Counted from the first letter of the stretch, positions 28,775 through 40,984 are shown. The stretch is DNA of 64,000 nt from Kiritimatiellia bacterium (GCA_027493775.1 JAOSKE010000001.1:1196917-1260916), one strand, 5' to 3'. Numbers and translations are program-made. The notes: generated by a model not told the origin, from the sequence alone.

Positions 28775-30476
28775 TTATTTTGCCTTCTTCTTGAGCGTGT
28801 TTCGCACAGCCTCAAGGACTGCGGGTGAATACTCGTACGGGCCGACATCGTCTTTCGCGATGCCCTTGTCCATCAACTTGAGCTGGCGGCTGCGGTTCAA
28901 CTCCTCCCAGACCTGGCGACTCGCGGTAAGTGCACGGTAGCGCACCCACTCGGTCGTGGCCTCGGCGCCTTCGCTGAACAGCGCGCGTGCGCGGATGCCA
29001 GCGAGGAAGGTTTCGTTGCGTTGCATCCCGCGACGCCAGTCGCGGCTCTGTTCCATATAATCCAGCAGCCCGCGTTCCAAATAAAACGGTTTGTATTCCT
29101 TCGCAAATTCCTGATAGCTGATTTGTCCAACTTGGAACAGCGCCTGCAACTGGTTCCAGCGCACAACGGTTTCGCCGCCGAGCGTGAAGTTCATCGCCGG
29201 ATAGATTCCGATGATGTTCGGTTCGGAACGCACGGAGGAGCGGATCCGTCTCGGTGCCCTGAATCGCTGGGATCCATCCGATGATCTGGTTCAGCTCCTG
29301 ATTACCCATGCGCGACGCGAGGAACAACAGGAAGTCGAGCGCCACTTCGGGGTGCTGACTGCTCCGCGCGATGCCGAACTGGAAGCCGGTTCCCACCTGC
29401 TCGCGCGGACGCGCGGGGGCGACGGGACCATAAAAGGAATCGTCGGGAGTCGGGAACGGATACTGCATCACACCGACTTCAAATTCGCCACTGGCCTGTT
29501 CCTGGAGCGAGCGCGCATCCCATGTGCCGGTGGCCATAAAGACCGCCTTTTGCTGCGCAAAGAGGAACACCGCTTCATCGCGGGTGAGACCGGTGTAGCC
29601 GGACTGGAAATTCGGCGTCAACTCTTCAATCATTTTGAAGCGCGCACGGTAGGGCAGAAAATCGAAATCGAGTCGTCCGGTTTGGAACGCGACAAACTGC
29701 TCATCGTTGCCGACGCTGCCGTCGCGGTTGAAATCCGCCTTTTCCGTCGCGCGATAGGTCAGCGGTTCCCACATCAACCCGCCCATCATCCCGAAGTGAT
29801 ACTGCGAGCAGGCGATTGGAATGTAGTTCCGTCCATCCTCGCCGGTCTGACTGCGAATTGTTTCGCATACCTTGAGAAACGCACGCCATTCGTCGGGCGG
29901 CGCGTCGAGGCCGGTAAGTTTTTTTAGCAGGTCGCGGTTGTAGAACATCCGTGAACCGAACTGCGCGAGCGGGATGCTCATATATTCCTGCATTTCGTCC
30001 ACGTAGGCGGTCTTCATCCCGTCCTTGTACGTCTTGCGCAGTGGCACGCTCGCAAAGTCCGTGCCAGCGTTGTGCGGGTTGGGCCGCTCGACGTATCGCC
30101 CGAGGGGAAGGAAGAAACGCTGGTAGTACGAGAGCCAGATGTTGCCGGGCAGCATCGCGCCGACTTGCAAAATATCGGGCGCGGTGCCACCCATAAGTTG
30201 TGTGCTGACCCACTGGCCGTAGGTGCCTTCGGGAATCGCGTCCTGAATCAGATAGACGTTCGGATTTATCTTTTCGCGGTATTCCTTCGCCATCTTGTCC
30301 ACCGCCTCGCGGACACTCGCCTCCAACTGCCAGTGACCGAGCCGGATGATAATGGCGCCCGGCGGCACGCCCGCGGAGCGGTGCGAGACAATCGCCACGG
30401 CGGACCAGATGAAGGTTGCGCCGACAACGACGATGGCGAAGTAGCTGCGCAGGAATCCAAAGATCAGGCGAATCAT
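28775..30476 (-). CDS. ABC transporter extracellular solute-binding protein (one frame break)
   Basis: About 566 aa after correction. It has an N-terminal membrane anchor (SYFAIVVVGATFIWSAVAIV) without a lipobox. The sugar-binding fold follows (VSTQLMGGTAPDILQVGAML, SRMFYNRDLLKKLTGLDAPP, FAQQKAVFMATGTWDARSL, VALDFLLFLASRMGNQE), as in family 1 (MalE-type) binding proteins. The frame breaks between 29224 and 29240; removing one base joins TETDPLL to SEPNIIGIYPAMNFTLGGET and the C-terminal helices. The start overlaps the TPR lipoprotein gene as ATGA. It presumably delivers a saccharide to the fused permease. Confidence 0.87.
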
Positions 30477-31366
30477 CGCGTCACCTGCTTTCCGGCGCGC
30501 AATTCATCCTCGACGCGATCCATCCGTGCGAGCGCTTCCTTGGACGGAAAGACGCGAATGTCGGCGGGGTATTCTTTAATGAGTTGTTTGTAGTACTGCC
30601 GCGCTAGGTCGAAATCGCCGACCTCGAATTCGGCGATGGTCGCAATGTTCCAGTAGGCCCACGCGTATTCGTTGAACGGGTTGGCCGGATCAATTTCAAC
30701 ATTCTCGAACGACTTTATTTCGGCATTCAACCGCTCGCGCTGCATTCCAAGCGACTGATAGCACACCGCGAGGAGCGACCACGCGGGCGCGCGAAACTCC
30801 GTCGCGCCGTTTTCGATATACGCAGTCAGGTTGGAAACGGCCTGCCACAATTGATTCGTCTCCAGCGTCGCGATCAAAATCGCGTTCTGATAAATCGTCG
30901 CCTCTTTCGCCGCGAGGTGGTTCGGATACCGTTTGATCAGCGCGGCATAGCCCGCCTGCACCGCCGGGTAATCGGGGTCGTGTCCGACCGGCACAACGTG
31001 CTGCATCCGCACGAGCGCAAGGGCGCTCCATGCGGCGAGGTCGTGGTCGGGCGCTTCCTTAATAATTTGTTCGTAGAGTTTTTTTGCGCGCGCCGGGTCT
31101 TCACCGGGGCGGCGCAGGTTCCAGACATTTGCAAGGCCAAATTCCGCCCGAAGATATTCGTCGGGCCCCTTTTCCGTCGAAGCCAGCGCCGCAGAAAAGT
31201 CCTGCTTTGCAAGATCGTATTCCGCAAGGCGGAAGTTCTGCCAGCCGTCGGCGAGCGTCGCGCCGGGGTTTTCCGTCGTATTCGCCCGCCGTCCGCATCC
31301 TGTTAAAACAGCGGCGCACAACAGTCCGACGAAAAGCGCAATTCGAGTTGCCGCGAGATACCTCAT
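30473..31366 (-). CDS. TPR-repeat lipoprotein
   Basis: 297 aa. The signal peptide ends in the lipobox LTGC (residues 20-23 approx.). The mature part is alpha-helical with TPR-like repeats (GWQNFRLAEYDLAKQDFSAA, ARAKKLYEQIIKEAPDHDLA, DFDLARQYYKQLIKEYPADI). It is the first gene of the ABC operon and is coupled to the binding protein by a 4-bp overlap. A lipoprotein with TPRs next to a binding protein suggests an accessory scaffold at the outer face of the inner membrane or at the outer membrane. I know of no assigned function. Confidence 0.82.
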   Translation of the reverse strand: MRYLAATRIALFVGLLCAAVLTGCGRRANTTENPGATLADGWQNFRLAEYDLAKQDFSAALASTEKGPDEYLRAEFGLANVWNLRRPGEDPARAKKLYEQIIKEAPDHDLAAWSALALVRMQHVVPVGHDPDYPAVQAGYAALIKRYPNHLAAKEATIYQNAILIATLETNQLWQAVSNLTAYIENGATEFRAPAWSLLAVCYQSLGMQRERLNAEIKSFENVEIDPANPFNEYAWAYWNIATIAEFEVGDFDLARQYYKQLIKEYPADIRVFPSKEALARMDRVEDELRAGKQVTR

Positions 31367-31540
31367 AAATTAGCGAACAAGTTTGACAGAGACCCCGCGC
31401 TGCCGCCAGCGTAAAGAGCCTGCAACGCGGCGAAAAAAACTTCTCGCCGCTAACAAAATTCTAGCAAATATCGTTTTCGCGTTTGCCACGCTCGCCTTTC
31501 GGTTTTACTGTATCAGATTGCGGGAGATGCCAAACCGGTT

Positions 31541-33842
31541 ATGACGACTGTTGCAAGCTACAAGAACGTTGGACAAGGGTTGCCCCGTCGCGATGGCGAC
31601 GAAAAAGTGCGAGGAATCGCCGAGTATGCGGACGATATCCCGGTACCGGACGGCTGGTATGGCTGGGTGGTGCGCTCACCGGTTTCGCATGGCCGCCTGA
31701 AAAAACTCAATTTCGACCCGGCCTTCGATTGGTCGCGCGTTTGCGTGGTCACACCCGAAGACATTCCCGGCGAGAATGTCGTGGACTTCGTCGGTCGCGA
31801 TATGCCGTTTATCGCGCACGATTGGATTCAATACAAGGGCGAGCCGATCGCGCTCGTCGCCGCTCCGACCCGCGCACTGGCGCGCGAGGCGGGTTCGCAC
31901 ATCACGCCGGAAATTGAGGAACATCCTCCGTTGCTGACGCTGCGCGAGGTGGTGGATCAATACCAAAAAGACCCGGGCAAACTACATACGCTCGTGCAGC
32001 AAACCATCAAGAAGGGAAATCTTGAGCAGGGCTTTGCCGAGGCGGATGTTGTTGTCGAACACGAATATTGGACGGGCCACCAGGAGCAGCTCTATATCGA
32101 GCCGCAAGGAATGGTCGCGTTCCCGGAGCCGGACGGCGGAATCTTCATTCAGGGCAGTTTGCAGTGCCCCTACTACGTCGCGCCGGAGTTGATCATCACG
32201 CTGAACCTGCCGCTCGAGAAAATTCGCGTGAAGCAGGCGATGATCGGGGGCGGTTTCGGCGGCAAGGAGGAGTTTCCGACGCAGATCGCGGGCTATTGCG
32301 CGTTGCTCGCAATGAAGTGCGGCAAGCCGGTCAAAATTATTTACGGCCGCAACGAGGATATCCTTTTCACCACCAAGCGGCATCCGTCGTGGATCCGCCA
32401 TCGCACCGGACTGAAACGCGACGGCACCATCACCGCGATACATGTGGAATTTGTGCTCGATGGTGGCGCATACGTCACGCTCAGCCCCGTCGTTCTCTAT
32501 CGCGGCATTCTTCATGCGACGATGGGCTACAAATGCCCGAATGTCTTTGTGGATGGACACACCTACCGCACAAATACCTATCCGAATGGCGCGTTCCGCG
32601 GGTTCGGCGCACCGCAGGCGATCTGGGCGCTCGAATCGCACATGGATTCCTGTGCACACGAGCTTGGAATGACGCCTGCCGCGTTCCGCCTGCACAACTG
32701 TCTGCGCATGGGCGATTCCACCGCGACGGGTCAGATCATTTCGGAGCGGATGGGCACGCCCGATGTGCTCGAAAAGGCGCTGGAAAAGTCGGACTACGAA
32801 ACAAAGTTGAAGCAATCGAGTCGCGGCAATCCCGACGAAAAAAATCTGGCGCGGCGTGGGTCTCTCCTTCTTCGCACACGGCGCGGGCTTCACCGGCGAC
32901 GGCGAAGCCCGACTGAAGGCAAAGGTCGCCATTGACCTCGAACTTTTCGATGACGGCAAGCCGGGCGTCAATATCCGCACCAGCTCAACGGAGATGGGCC
33001 AGGGCACGTTCACGATCATGCCGCAAATCGTTGCAGATGGTCTTTCCGTCAATATGAACCGCGTGCGCTGTCCGAATCCGGATACGAAATTCGTGCCCGA
33101 CAGCGGACCCACCGTCGCCTCGCGAACAACAATGGTTGTCGGCAGCACACTTTTCGATGCAGCGATAAAACTTAAGGCGCAAATGGAGGCGTATGCCTCG
33201 GAGGCGTTCTTCGGCGGAGCGCCCGCTGAATTGAATGAACATTTCTTCAAAAACACGTACACCAACGAGACAATTCCGTTTGAGCGCGTCGCGGACCGGT
33301 TGATTAAGGAAAAGGGGCCGCAGCGGGTGTATAACCAATTTAAGCTTCCGCCCCAAATTCGCTGGGATCAAAGAACGTTTGTCGGCGACTCCTATCCCTC
33401 TTATTCGTGGGGTTGCAATGTCGCGGAGGTTGAGGTCAATCCGCTCACCCTCGAAATCAAGGTGAAAAAAGTGACGTCTTTCTGGGACATCGGGCGCGTT
33501 ATCAACCCTGTTTTGGCAAAAGGCCAGATTGAGGGTGGCCTCACGCAGGCGCTCGGCTTTGCACTGATGGAAAAGATGGGCATCAAGGACGGACTGTTCG
33601 ATGCGAGCCGGATGCAGACCTACGTTGTGCCGACCGCGCTGGACACGCCGGAAATGAGCATTGATTTTCTTGAGTTCCCGTTCACTGGTACAGCGCTCGG
33701 CGCGAAGGGCGTGGGCGAAGTCCCGATTGACGGGCTGGCGCCCGCAATCGCAAATGCCGTCGAGTCCGCAACGGGCGTCCGCATCAATGAGCTGCCGATC
33801 ACGCCCGAGAAATTATTGTCAAAATTAGGCGCAGTTGTATGA
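31541..33842 (+). CDS. Molybdenum hydroxylase large subunit, xanthine dehydrogenase family (one frame break)
   Basis: About 766 aa after correction. GLPRRDGDEKVRGIAEYADD is the usual N-terminus. GGGFGGKEE (about 235) and RGFGAPQ (about 352) line the molybdopterin site, EMGQGTFT is conserved, and GAKGVGEVP (about 720) carries the catalytic Glu. The frame breaks in seven A at 32838-32844; six A give NPDEKIWRGVGLSFFAHGAG and full length. Such enzymes hydroxylate purines, aromatic heterocycles or aldehydes with water as the oxygen source. The specificity cannot be read. It leads an operon with the iron-sulfur and FAD subunits, linked by ATGA overlaps, and is divergent from the TPR lipoprotein gene. 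Confidence 0.92.
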
Positions 33843-34370
33843 ACAAAATAGTCCGCACCTGGAAACTAAACGGCGAGCAGCGCACGGTGGAATTTCCGCC
33901 CATGCGCAGATTGCTCGATGTCCTGCGCGATAATCTCAGCTTGAAGGGCACGAAGGAAGGATGCAGTGAAGGCGAATGTGGCGCGTGTACCGTTCTGCTA
34001 AACGGCAAGCCGGTCACATCCTGCCTCATTGCTGCGGGCCAGGTGCCCGACGGCGCGGAGCTGATGACGGTTGAGGGCCTTGAACACACGGAAGGCGGGC
34101 GACTGCTCCAGCATCAGTATATCGAAAAAGGCGCGGCGCAGTGCGGGTTCTGTATTCCGGGCATGTTGATGGCGTCCTATGCCTATCTCGCCGGGGCCGA
34201 TGATGTGGACTTGCGAGAGGCGGCGATGCGCGAAGCGCACGCGGGAAACATTTGCCGTTGCACCGGCTACGAAAAAAATTATGGAAGCCGTGAACGCCGC
34301 CGCCGAACAATGGCCGAGCGACGAGAAACTCGAAAAAATCGAACCACCGGACCTCGCTGAATTACGATGA
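33839..34370 (+). CDS. Molybdenum hydroxylase [2Fe-2S] subunit (one frame break)
   Basis: About 176 aa after correction. The plant-type cluster is CSEGECGACTVLLNG with a following SCL. The second cluster, typical of this family, is CGFCIPGM plus CRCTGY. The frame breaks in seven A at 34272-34278; six give YEKIMEAVNAAAEQWPSDEK and a stop overlapping the next start. It carries electrons from the molybdenum centre to the FAD subunit. Overlaps both neighbours as ATGA. Subunit order (Mo, FeS, FAD) is one of several found in the family. Confidence 0.93.
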
Positions 34371-35236
34371 GCGCGCTTGAACAAACCGAACTGCTGACAC
34401 CCAACACACTCGATGAGGCGCTCCGTTTTTTGGCGGACGAGAACACGCGCGGAACCCTGCTCTGCGGCGGGACGGATTTAATGGTTCAGTGGGAAGCTGG
34501 CGTGCGGCCCGCACCCGCGCGGGTGATCAACATCAAGGGCCTGACGGAGTTGTCAGAAATTAAAATGGAAAACGGTGCGCTCGTGATCGGAGCGGGCGTC
34601 ACGCACGCCGCCTTGCGCCACTCGTCCCTCGTCATACAGTGCGCGCCCTCTCTTGCGGAGGCGGCGGCAACGGTGGGCGGCGCGCAAATTCAAGCGCTCG
34701 GCACAATCGGCGGCAGCATTGGAAACGCGAGTCCGGCCAGCGATATGGCGCCATCTCTGCTCGTCGCCGACGCGATTGCCGAACTTGCCAGCGTGCGCGG
34801 AATCCGCAAGGTCCCGCTTCCAAAATTTATTCTCGGCTACCGAAAACTTGATCTCGCGCCGGATGAATTGATCGTGCGCTTTCACCTCGCGCCGATGCCG
34901 GTTGGCGCGAAAGAGAACTGGCACAAGCTCGGCCCGCGAGCGGCGCAGGCGATTTCAAAAGTGATGGGAAGCTATCGCGGCAAGGTGGAAAGTGGCCGCA
35001 TCTCGCTTTTCGCCGTCGCGCTCGGCAGCGTCGCGCCGACCGCGGTCCGCCTGCCCGAAATCGAACAGTGGCTGATCGGTCGCGCCATTGACGCCGAGAC
35101 GTTGAAGGGGGCGGAAAAGCGAACGTCCGACATCGTGAAGCCCATTGCCGACATTCGCTCAACGGCCGAATATCGTCGCTGGGTCTCCGGTCGTCTCGTT
35201 CGCGGCTTCCTCGAACACCTCGCATCCCCCTCCTGA
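34367..35236 (+). CDS. Molybdenum hydroxylase FAD-binding subunit
   Basis: 289 aa. LLCGGTDLMVQWEAG is the first FAD loop, TIGGSIGNASPASDMAPSLL the second, conserved in CoxM/XdhB-type FAD subunits. The C-terminal CO-dehydrogenase flavoprotein domain is present (SYRGKVESGRISLFAVALGS, TAEYRRWVSGRLVRGFLEH). It passes electrons to NAD or another acceptor. It lacks the long C-terminal extension of some homologues, but length is normal for CoxM-like proteins. Confidence 0.93.
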   Translation: MSALEQTELLTPNTLDEALRFLADENTRGTLLCGGTDLMVQWEAGVRPAPARVINIKGLTELSEIKMENGALVIGAGVTHAALRHSSLVIQCAPSLAEAAATVGGAQIQALGTIGGSIGNASPASDMAPSLLVADAIAELASVRGIRKVPLPKFILGYRKLDLAPDELIVRFHLAPMPVGAKENWHKLGPRAAQAISKVMGSYRGKVESGRISLFAVALGSVAPTAVRLPEIEQWLIGRAIDAETLKGAEKRTSDIVKPIADIRSTAEYRRWVSGRLVRGFLEHLASPS

Positions 35237-35242
35237 CCCGAT

Positions 35243-35265
35243 GCGCTGCTTGTAGCTTGCAGCGC
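35243..35265. repeat. GTAGC-cored palindrome between FAD subunit and hypF
   Basis: GCGCTGC and GCAGCGC are perfect 7-bp arms around TTGTAGCTT, 6 bp after the FAD-subunit stop. It could terminate the molybdenum hydroxylase operon, although no T run follows, or belong to the small GC-rich palindrome family seen at 16.86, 18.44 and 26.29 kb. Confidence 0.5.
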
Positions 35266-35291
35266 GTATGCCCTGATTGCAAAGTGCCGCC

Positions 35292-37565
35292 ATGCAGGTT
35301 TTGGAATTTTTGGTCAGCGGAGCGGTACAGGGCGTGGGCTTTCGCCCGCTCGTTTATCGAATTGCGCACCAAATGGGACTCGGCGGCGCGGTCTGGAATG
35401 AGCCAGGCGGTGTACGCATCCGCATTGTCGGTCCGGCGCGGAATGTAGAGCAGTTTGGCCCCCGGCTCCGCGCAGAATGCGCCGCGCCCGCGCGCATTGA
35501 TCAGTTGCGGATTCTCTCCGTATCCGAGGTTCAACACACAGAGCCGTTCCGCATCGCGGAAAGCATGTCGGACGGCGCACGTCAGGCGCTCGTCATGCCG
35601 GACCTCGCAACCTGCCCCGCTTGTTTGCGCGAATTGTTGGACTCGAAAAACCGACGCTACCGCTACCCGTTCATTAACTGCACCCACTGCGGCCCGCGCT
35701 ACAGCATCATCACCGGCATCCCCTACGACCGGCCGCAAACCACGATGCGCGGTTTCAAAATGTGCGAAAAATGTCAGGCAGAATACGACAATCCGGATGA
35801 CCGCCGCTTTCACGCGCAGCCGAACGCCTGTCCCGATTGCGGCCCGCAACTCGAATTGCTGGACGCAACCGGCAAGCGGCTCGGCGGGGGGGACTGGGCT
35901 CTGCGACAAGCCATCGCACACCTGCGCGATGGCCGAATTGTGGCCATGAAAGGCATCGGCGGATTTCACCTGATGTGCGACGCCAAGAACGAAGACGCGG
36001 TAAAAGAACTGCGCCGACGGAAGCGCCGCGAGGAAAAACCGCTTGCGATAATGACGCCCAACCTTGCCTATGCGCGACTGCTCGCCAAAATTGGAGACGA
36101 CGAGGCGGAGATGCTTCAAACCTCCGCCGCGCCGATCATTTTGCTGCCCAGACGTGCGGATGCGCAGATTGCAGAATCAGTCGCCCCTCACAATCCATAC
36201 ATCGGGCTTATGCTCCCCTACAGCCCCTTGCACCACCTTTTGTTGCACGGATTTCAAGGCTCGCTGGTTGCAACGAGCGGAAATATCTCCGACGAGCCGA
36301 TCTGCATTGGCGAACAGGAGGCGATCCAGCGCCTAGCCGGAATCGCAGATATCTTTCTTGTTCATAATCGTCCGATTGTCCGCGCACTCGACGATTCGGT
36401 TGTTCGAATGACCGCCGGAAAAATGATAATGTTGCGGCGCGCACGCGGCTACGCGCCGCTCGCCCTGCCGCTCCCGCTCGAAACATCGCCCGTCCTTGCG
36501 CTGGGGCCGCACCTTAAGAACACCGTCGCGCTGGCCATGCGTGATCGCGTTGTGGTCAGTCAGCACATCGGCGATCTCGACACCCTTGAATCGCGACGCG
36601 CCTTTGAGCAGGCCGTTGATGATCTGCAGATGCTATACGGCGAAAAGCCGGACACTTGGGTCATAGACAAACATCCGGACTATGCCTCCTCGTTGTTCGC
36701 GCACAGGCAGGGGCGCAATCCGATTCAGACGCAACACCATCACGCGCATATTGTGTCCGTCATCGCCGAACACGACTTGCGTGAGCCTGTACTTGGTGTT
36801 GCGTGGGATGGCACCGGACTTGGCGACGACGGAACCATCTGGGGCGGCGAGTTTTTACGCGCGACGCCGGAAGGCTACATCCGACTCGGACACCTGAAAC
36901 AATTTCGCCTGCCGAGCGGCGACGGCGCGATGAGAAAGCCCATTCACTCCGCATTTGGTGCGCTCTATGCGTGTTTCCCGGAACAAATGCCCGCCCTCGC
37001 GATGCGCCTCCTCGATATCAGCGGCGAAACGGCAAAAACCCTGCAAACGCTGATTGAAAAAGCCGTCAACGCTCCGCTGACCAGCAGCGCCGGGCGCTGG
37101 TTTGATGCCGTGGCGGCGCTATCCGGAATCTGTCGCGAAAGCGCCTATGAAGGAATAGCTGCACAGCGCCTTGAACACGCAATGAACGGCGCAAATGGCA
37201 GTTCGCTCTATCCGTTCGATATCGTGGTCGAAGCTGGCTGCGTGGTCTTTGATTTGAAGCCCATGCTGGAGGCATTGTTGGCCGATCGCAATGCCGGGGT
37301 TCTTGCGGATCAGCTATCGCTCCGCTTTCACAATACGATGATCAACATCATTGTCCGGCTCGCAGACGCTCATCGCGGGCTGCCGATTGTTCTGGGGGGC
37401 GGCTGCTTTCAGAACAAGTTCCTGCTCGACTCCACCATTCAGCGGCTACGCGAGGCTGGCCACGCGGTATATTGGCCGCAGTTGCTCCCGCCGAATGATG
37501 GCGGGCTTGCGCTGGGTCAGGCCGTTATTGCCGCGCGTACGCTTAAGTCCCCGCGCCAGACTTGA
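35292..37565 (+). CDS. hypF: Carbamoyltransferase HypF
   Basis: About 757 aa from ATG 35292 (MQVLEFLVSGAVQGVGFRPL). Order: acylphosphatase domain (GAVQGVGFRPLVYRIA, 1-90), zinc-finger region (CPACLREL, CTHCGPRYS, CEKCQAEY, CPDCGPQ; about 105-185), YrdC-like domain (IVAMKGIGGFHLMCDA, RRKRREEKPLAIM, VATSGNISDEP), then the Kae1-like carbamoyltransferase (HHHAHIVSVIAEH, GVAWDGTGLGDDGTIWGGEF, LGGGCFQNKFLL). Its product family makes the CN ligands of [NiFe]-hydrogenase from carbamoyl phosphate. No other hyp or hydrogenase gene is in the window, so the partner genes must be elsewhere or the role differs. It overlaps the end of the DUF2892 gene tail to tail. Confidence 0.96.
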   Translation: MQVLEFLVSGAVQGVGFRPLVYRIAHQMGLGGAVWNEPGGVRIRIVGPARNVEQFGPRLRAECAAPARIDQLRILSVSEVQHTEPFRIAESMSDGARQALVMPDLATCPACLRELLDSKNRRYRYPFINCTHCGPRYSIITGIPYDRPQTTMRGFKMCEKCQAEYDNPDDRRFHAQPNACPDCGPQLELLDATGKRLGGGDWALRQAIAHLRDGRIVAMKGIGGFHLMCDAKNEDAVKELRRRKRREEKPLAIMTPNLAYARLLAKIGDDEAEMLQTSAAPIILLPRRADAQIAESVAPHNPYIGLMLPYSPLHHLLLHGFQGSLVATSGNISDEPICIGEQEAIQRLAGIADIFLVHNRPIVRALDDSVVRMTAGKMIMLRRARGYAPLALPLPLETSPVLALGPHLKNTVALAMRDRVVVSQHIGDLDTLESRRAFEQAVDDLQMLYGEKPDTWVIDKHPDYASSLFAHRQGRNPIQTQHHHAHIVSVIAEHDLREPVLGVAWDGTGLGDDGTIWGGEFLRATPEGYIRLGHLKQFRLPSGDGAMRKPIHSAFGALYACFPEQMPALAMRLLDISGETAKTLQTLIEKAVNAPLTSSAGRWFDAVAALSGICRESAYEGIAAQRLEHAMNGANGSSLYPFDIVVEAGCVVFDLKPMLEALLADRNAGVLADQLSLRFHNTMINIIVRLADAHRGLPIVLGGGCFQNKFLLDSTIQRLREAGHAVYWPQLLPPNDGGLALGQAVIAARTLKSPRQT

Positions 37566-37743
37566 GACCAAGTTTCTTCAAAATATTCGCCGCCGGGCAG
37601 AAACCAGTGAACGCGGATTGAATCAGATTCACCCCCACGAACGCCGTGAGAAGAAACCACCACGGACTCACCTTCAGTCCAAGCGCCAGACTCACCAGCG
37701 TCATCGTCCCGGCGACCACACGTACGCCATTATCAACAGTCAT
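37543..37743 (-). CDS. DUF2892 small membrane protein
   Basis: 66 aa with two hydrophobic segments (VRVVAGTMTLVSLALGL and WWFLLTAFVGVNLIQSAFT) and the signature TGFCPAANILKKLGL, as in the DUF2892/YgaP-type membrane domain often found beside rhodanese or thioredoxin genes. It starts 9 bp after the stop of the thioredoxin gene and is probably co-transcribed with it. The conserved Cys suggests a link to thiol or sulfur chemistry, which is inference. Confidence 0.85.
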   Translation of the reverse strand: MTVDNGVRVVAGTMTLVSLALGLKVSPWWFLLTAFVGVNLIQSAFTGFCPAANILKKLGLKSGAGT

Positions 37744-37751
37744 AACTCCTC

Positions 37752-38090
37752 CTACTTTGCCGCGATGGCTTCGCCCCTGAGCGTCTTCTCCAGCGCATCA
37801 ACTAGGGTGCCTTCCTGTTGAACCCCGAGAAACGCGCCCACCGGTGCGCCGTCTTTGAAAATCGCAAGTGTTGGAATGGATCGAATCCCAAATCGCGCCG
37901 CAGTTTGCTGCGCCTCATCCACATTCAATTTTGCGACCTTCGCGCGCTCGCCGATCTGCAACGCGACCTTATCGAGAATCGGCCCCTGCATCCGACATGG
38001 CCCACACCACGGCGCCCAGAAATCCACCAGCGTCACGCCCGTCGCAATCTCCGCCTGAAAATTAACATCCGTCAGCTCTTTCATCATCAC
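37752..38090 (-). CDS. trxA: Thioredoxin
   Basis: 112 aa. LVDFWAPWCGPCRMQGPILD holds the WCGPC redox centre. IRSIPTLAIFKDG has the cis-Pro, and length is normal. Three consecutive ATG codons open the frame. It reduces protein disulfides in the cytoplasm; no signal peptide is present. Upstream of a DUF2892 gene. I use the symbol in the general sense of a canonical thioredoxin. Confidence 0.9.
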   Translation of the reverse strand: MMMKELTDVNFQAEIATGVTLVDFWAPWCGPCRMQGPILDKVALQIGERAKVAKLNVDEAQQTAARFGIRSIPTLAIFKDGAPVGAFLGVQQEGTLVDALEKTLRGEAIAAK

Positions 38091-38142
38091 ATCTCCCGTT
38101 TCATTAACCCATTAGAGCCAATCCTCGCCCCCAAGGTTCCCG

Positions 38143-38174
38143 AAAAAATAGACACGAGGTCCCCGAAAGGGGAT
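38143..38174 (-). terminator. Weak candidate terminator after sdhB
   Basis: Read on the minus strand, ATCCCC-TTTC-GGGGAC forms a short hairpin about 45 bases after the sdhB stop. A run of six T follows, but 11 bases later than in a standard intrinsic terminator. Confidence 0.3.
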
Positions 38175-38216
38175 CACCCGTTGGAGACTCCGCTCAGGAC
38201 GCCAAAATCAGGCGGA

Positions 38217-38975
38217 TTAATCGCCGTGCTTTTCCTGAACGCGAGAGGCGTGCATGTATTCGGTGCGCATCTTGGCGATGTTGGAGATGGAAATGCCCTT
38301 GGGACAGGCGGCTTCGCATTCTGCGTGGTTTGAGCAGTTGCCGAAACCTTCCTTATCCATCTGCGCAATCATTCGCAACGCGCGGCGATCACGTTCCGCC
38401 TGACCCTGCGGAAGGAGCGAAAACTGTGTGATCTTTGCGCCGACAAACAATACAGCGGAGGCGTTCGGACACGCGGCGACGCAGGCGCCGCAGCCGATAC
38501 AGGCCGCAGAGTCCATCGCTTTTTCCGCAATGTCTTTGGGAATCAAAATTGCATTCGCGTCAGGCGCGGAGCCGGTGTTCACCGAAACGTAGCCGCCCGC
38601 CGCAATGATGCGGTCGAACGCGCTGCGATCCACAACAAGGTCTTTGACAACTGGAAATCCCTTTGCGCGGAACGGCTCAATCGTAATCGTCGCGCCGTCG
38701 GGAAAATGACGCATCCGCAATTCACACGTGGTGCATTTCCGGCGCGGGCCATGGGCCATGCCGTCCACCATCATCCCGCACGCGCCGCAAATACCCTCGC
38801 GACAATCGCTGTCGAAGGCAATCGGCTCTTCGTCGTTCTTTGTCAGTTGCTCGTTCAACGCATCGAGCATTTCGAGGAGCGACATTTCGGGGAGAATCCC
38901 ATCCACCGCGTAATGCTTGAATTCGCCCGTTGTTTTTGGACCCGCCTGCCGCCAGACCTTGACGTTTACCTTCAT
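38217..38975 (-). CDS. sdhB: Succinate dehydrogenase/fumarate reductase iron-sulfur subunit
   Basis: 252 aa. The [2Fe-2S] ligands are in [16 protein letters not shown] with a later KCTTCEL. The cluster-binding C-terminal motifs are [13 protein letters not shown] and [15 protein letters not shown], for the 4Fe-4S and 3Fe-4S centres. This longer form, with the [10 protein letters not shown] motif, is typical of the non-classical B-type enzyme with a single di-haem membrane subunit. It is the last gene of the fumarase/aspartase-sdhCAB cluster and lies 9 bp after sdhA once that gene's frame is corrected. Confidence 0.95.
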   Translation of the reverse strand: MKVNVKVWRQAGPKTTGEFKHYAVDGILPEMSLLEMLDALNEQLTKNDEEPIAFDSDCREGICGACGMMVDGMAHGPRRKCTTCELRMRHFPDGATITIEPFRAKGFPVVKDLVVDRSAFDRIIAAGGYVSVNTGSAPDANAILIPKDIAEKAMDSAACIGCGACVAACPNASAVLFVGAKITQFSLLPQGQAERDRRALRMIAQMDKEGFGNCSNHAECEAACPKGISISNIAKMRTEYMHASRVQEKHGD

Positions 38976-38984
38976 TGTTTCACC

Positions 38985-40924
<1,940 letters not shown>

Positions 40925-40984
40925 GATTTGCTCCCGACCTAAGCGTTCCTGCGCATCGGTGAATTCTTTCGCGCGTCCAATCTC

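Noticed and set aside
31541-34370. Molybdenum hydroxylase subunits as pseudogenes
   Set aside because: Both breaks are one extra A in seven-A runs, all catalytic and cluster residues are intact, and ATGA overlaps are restored after correction.
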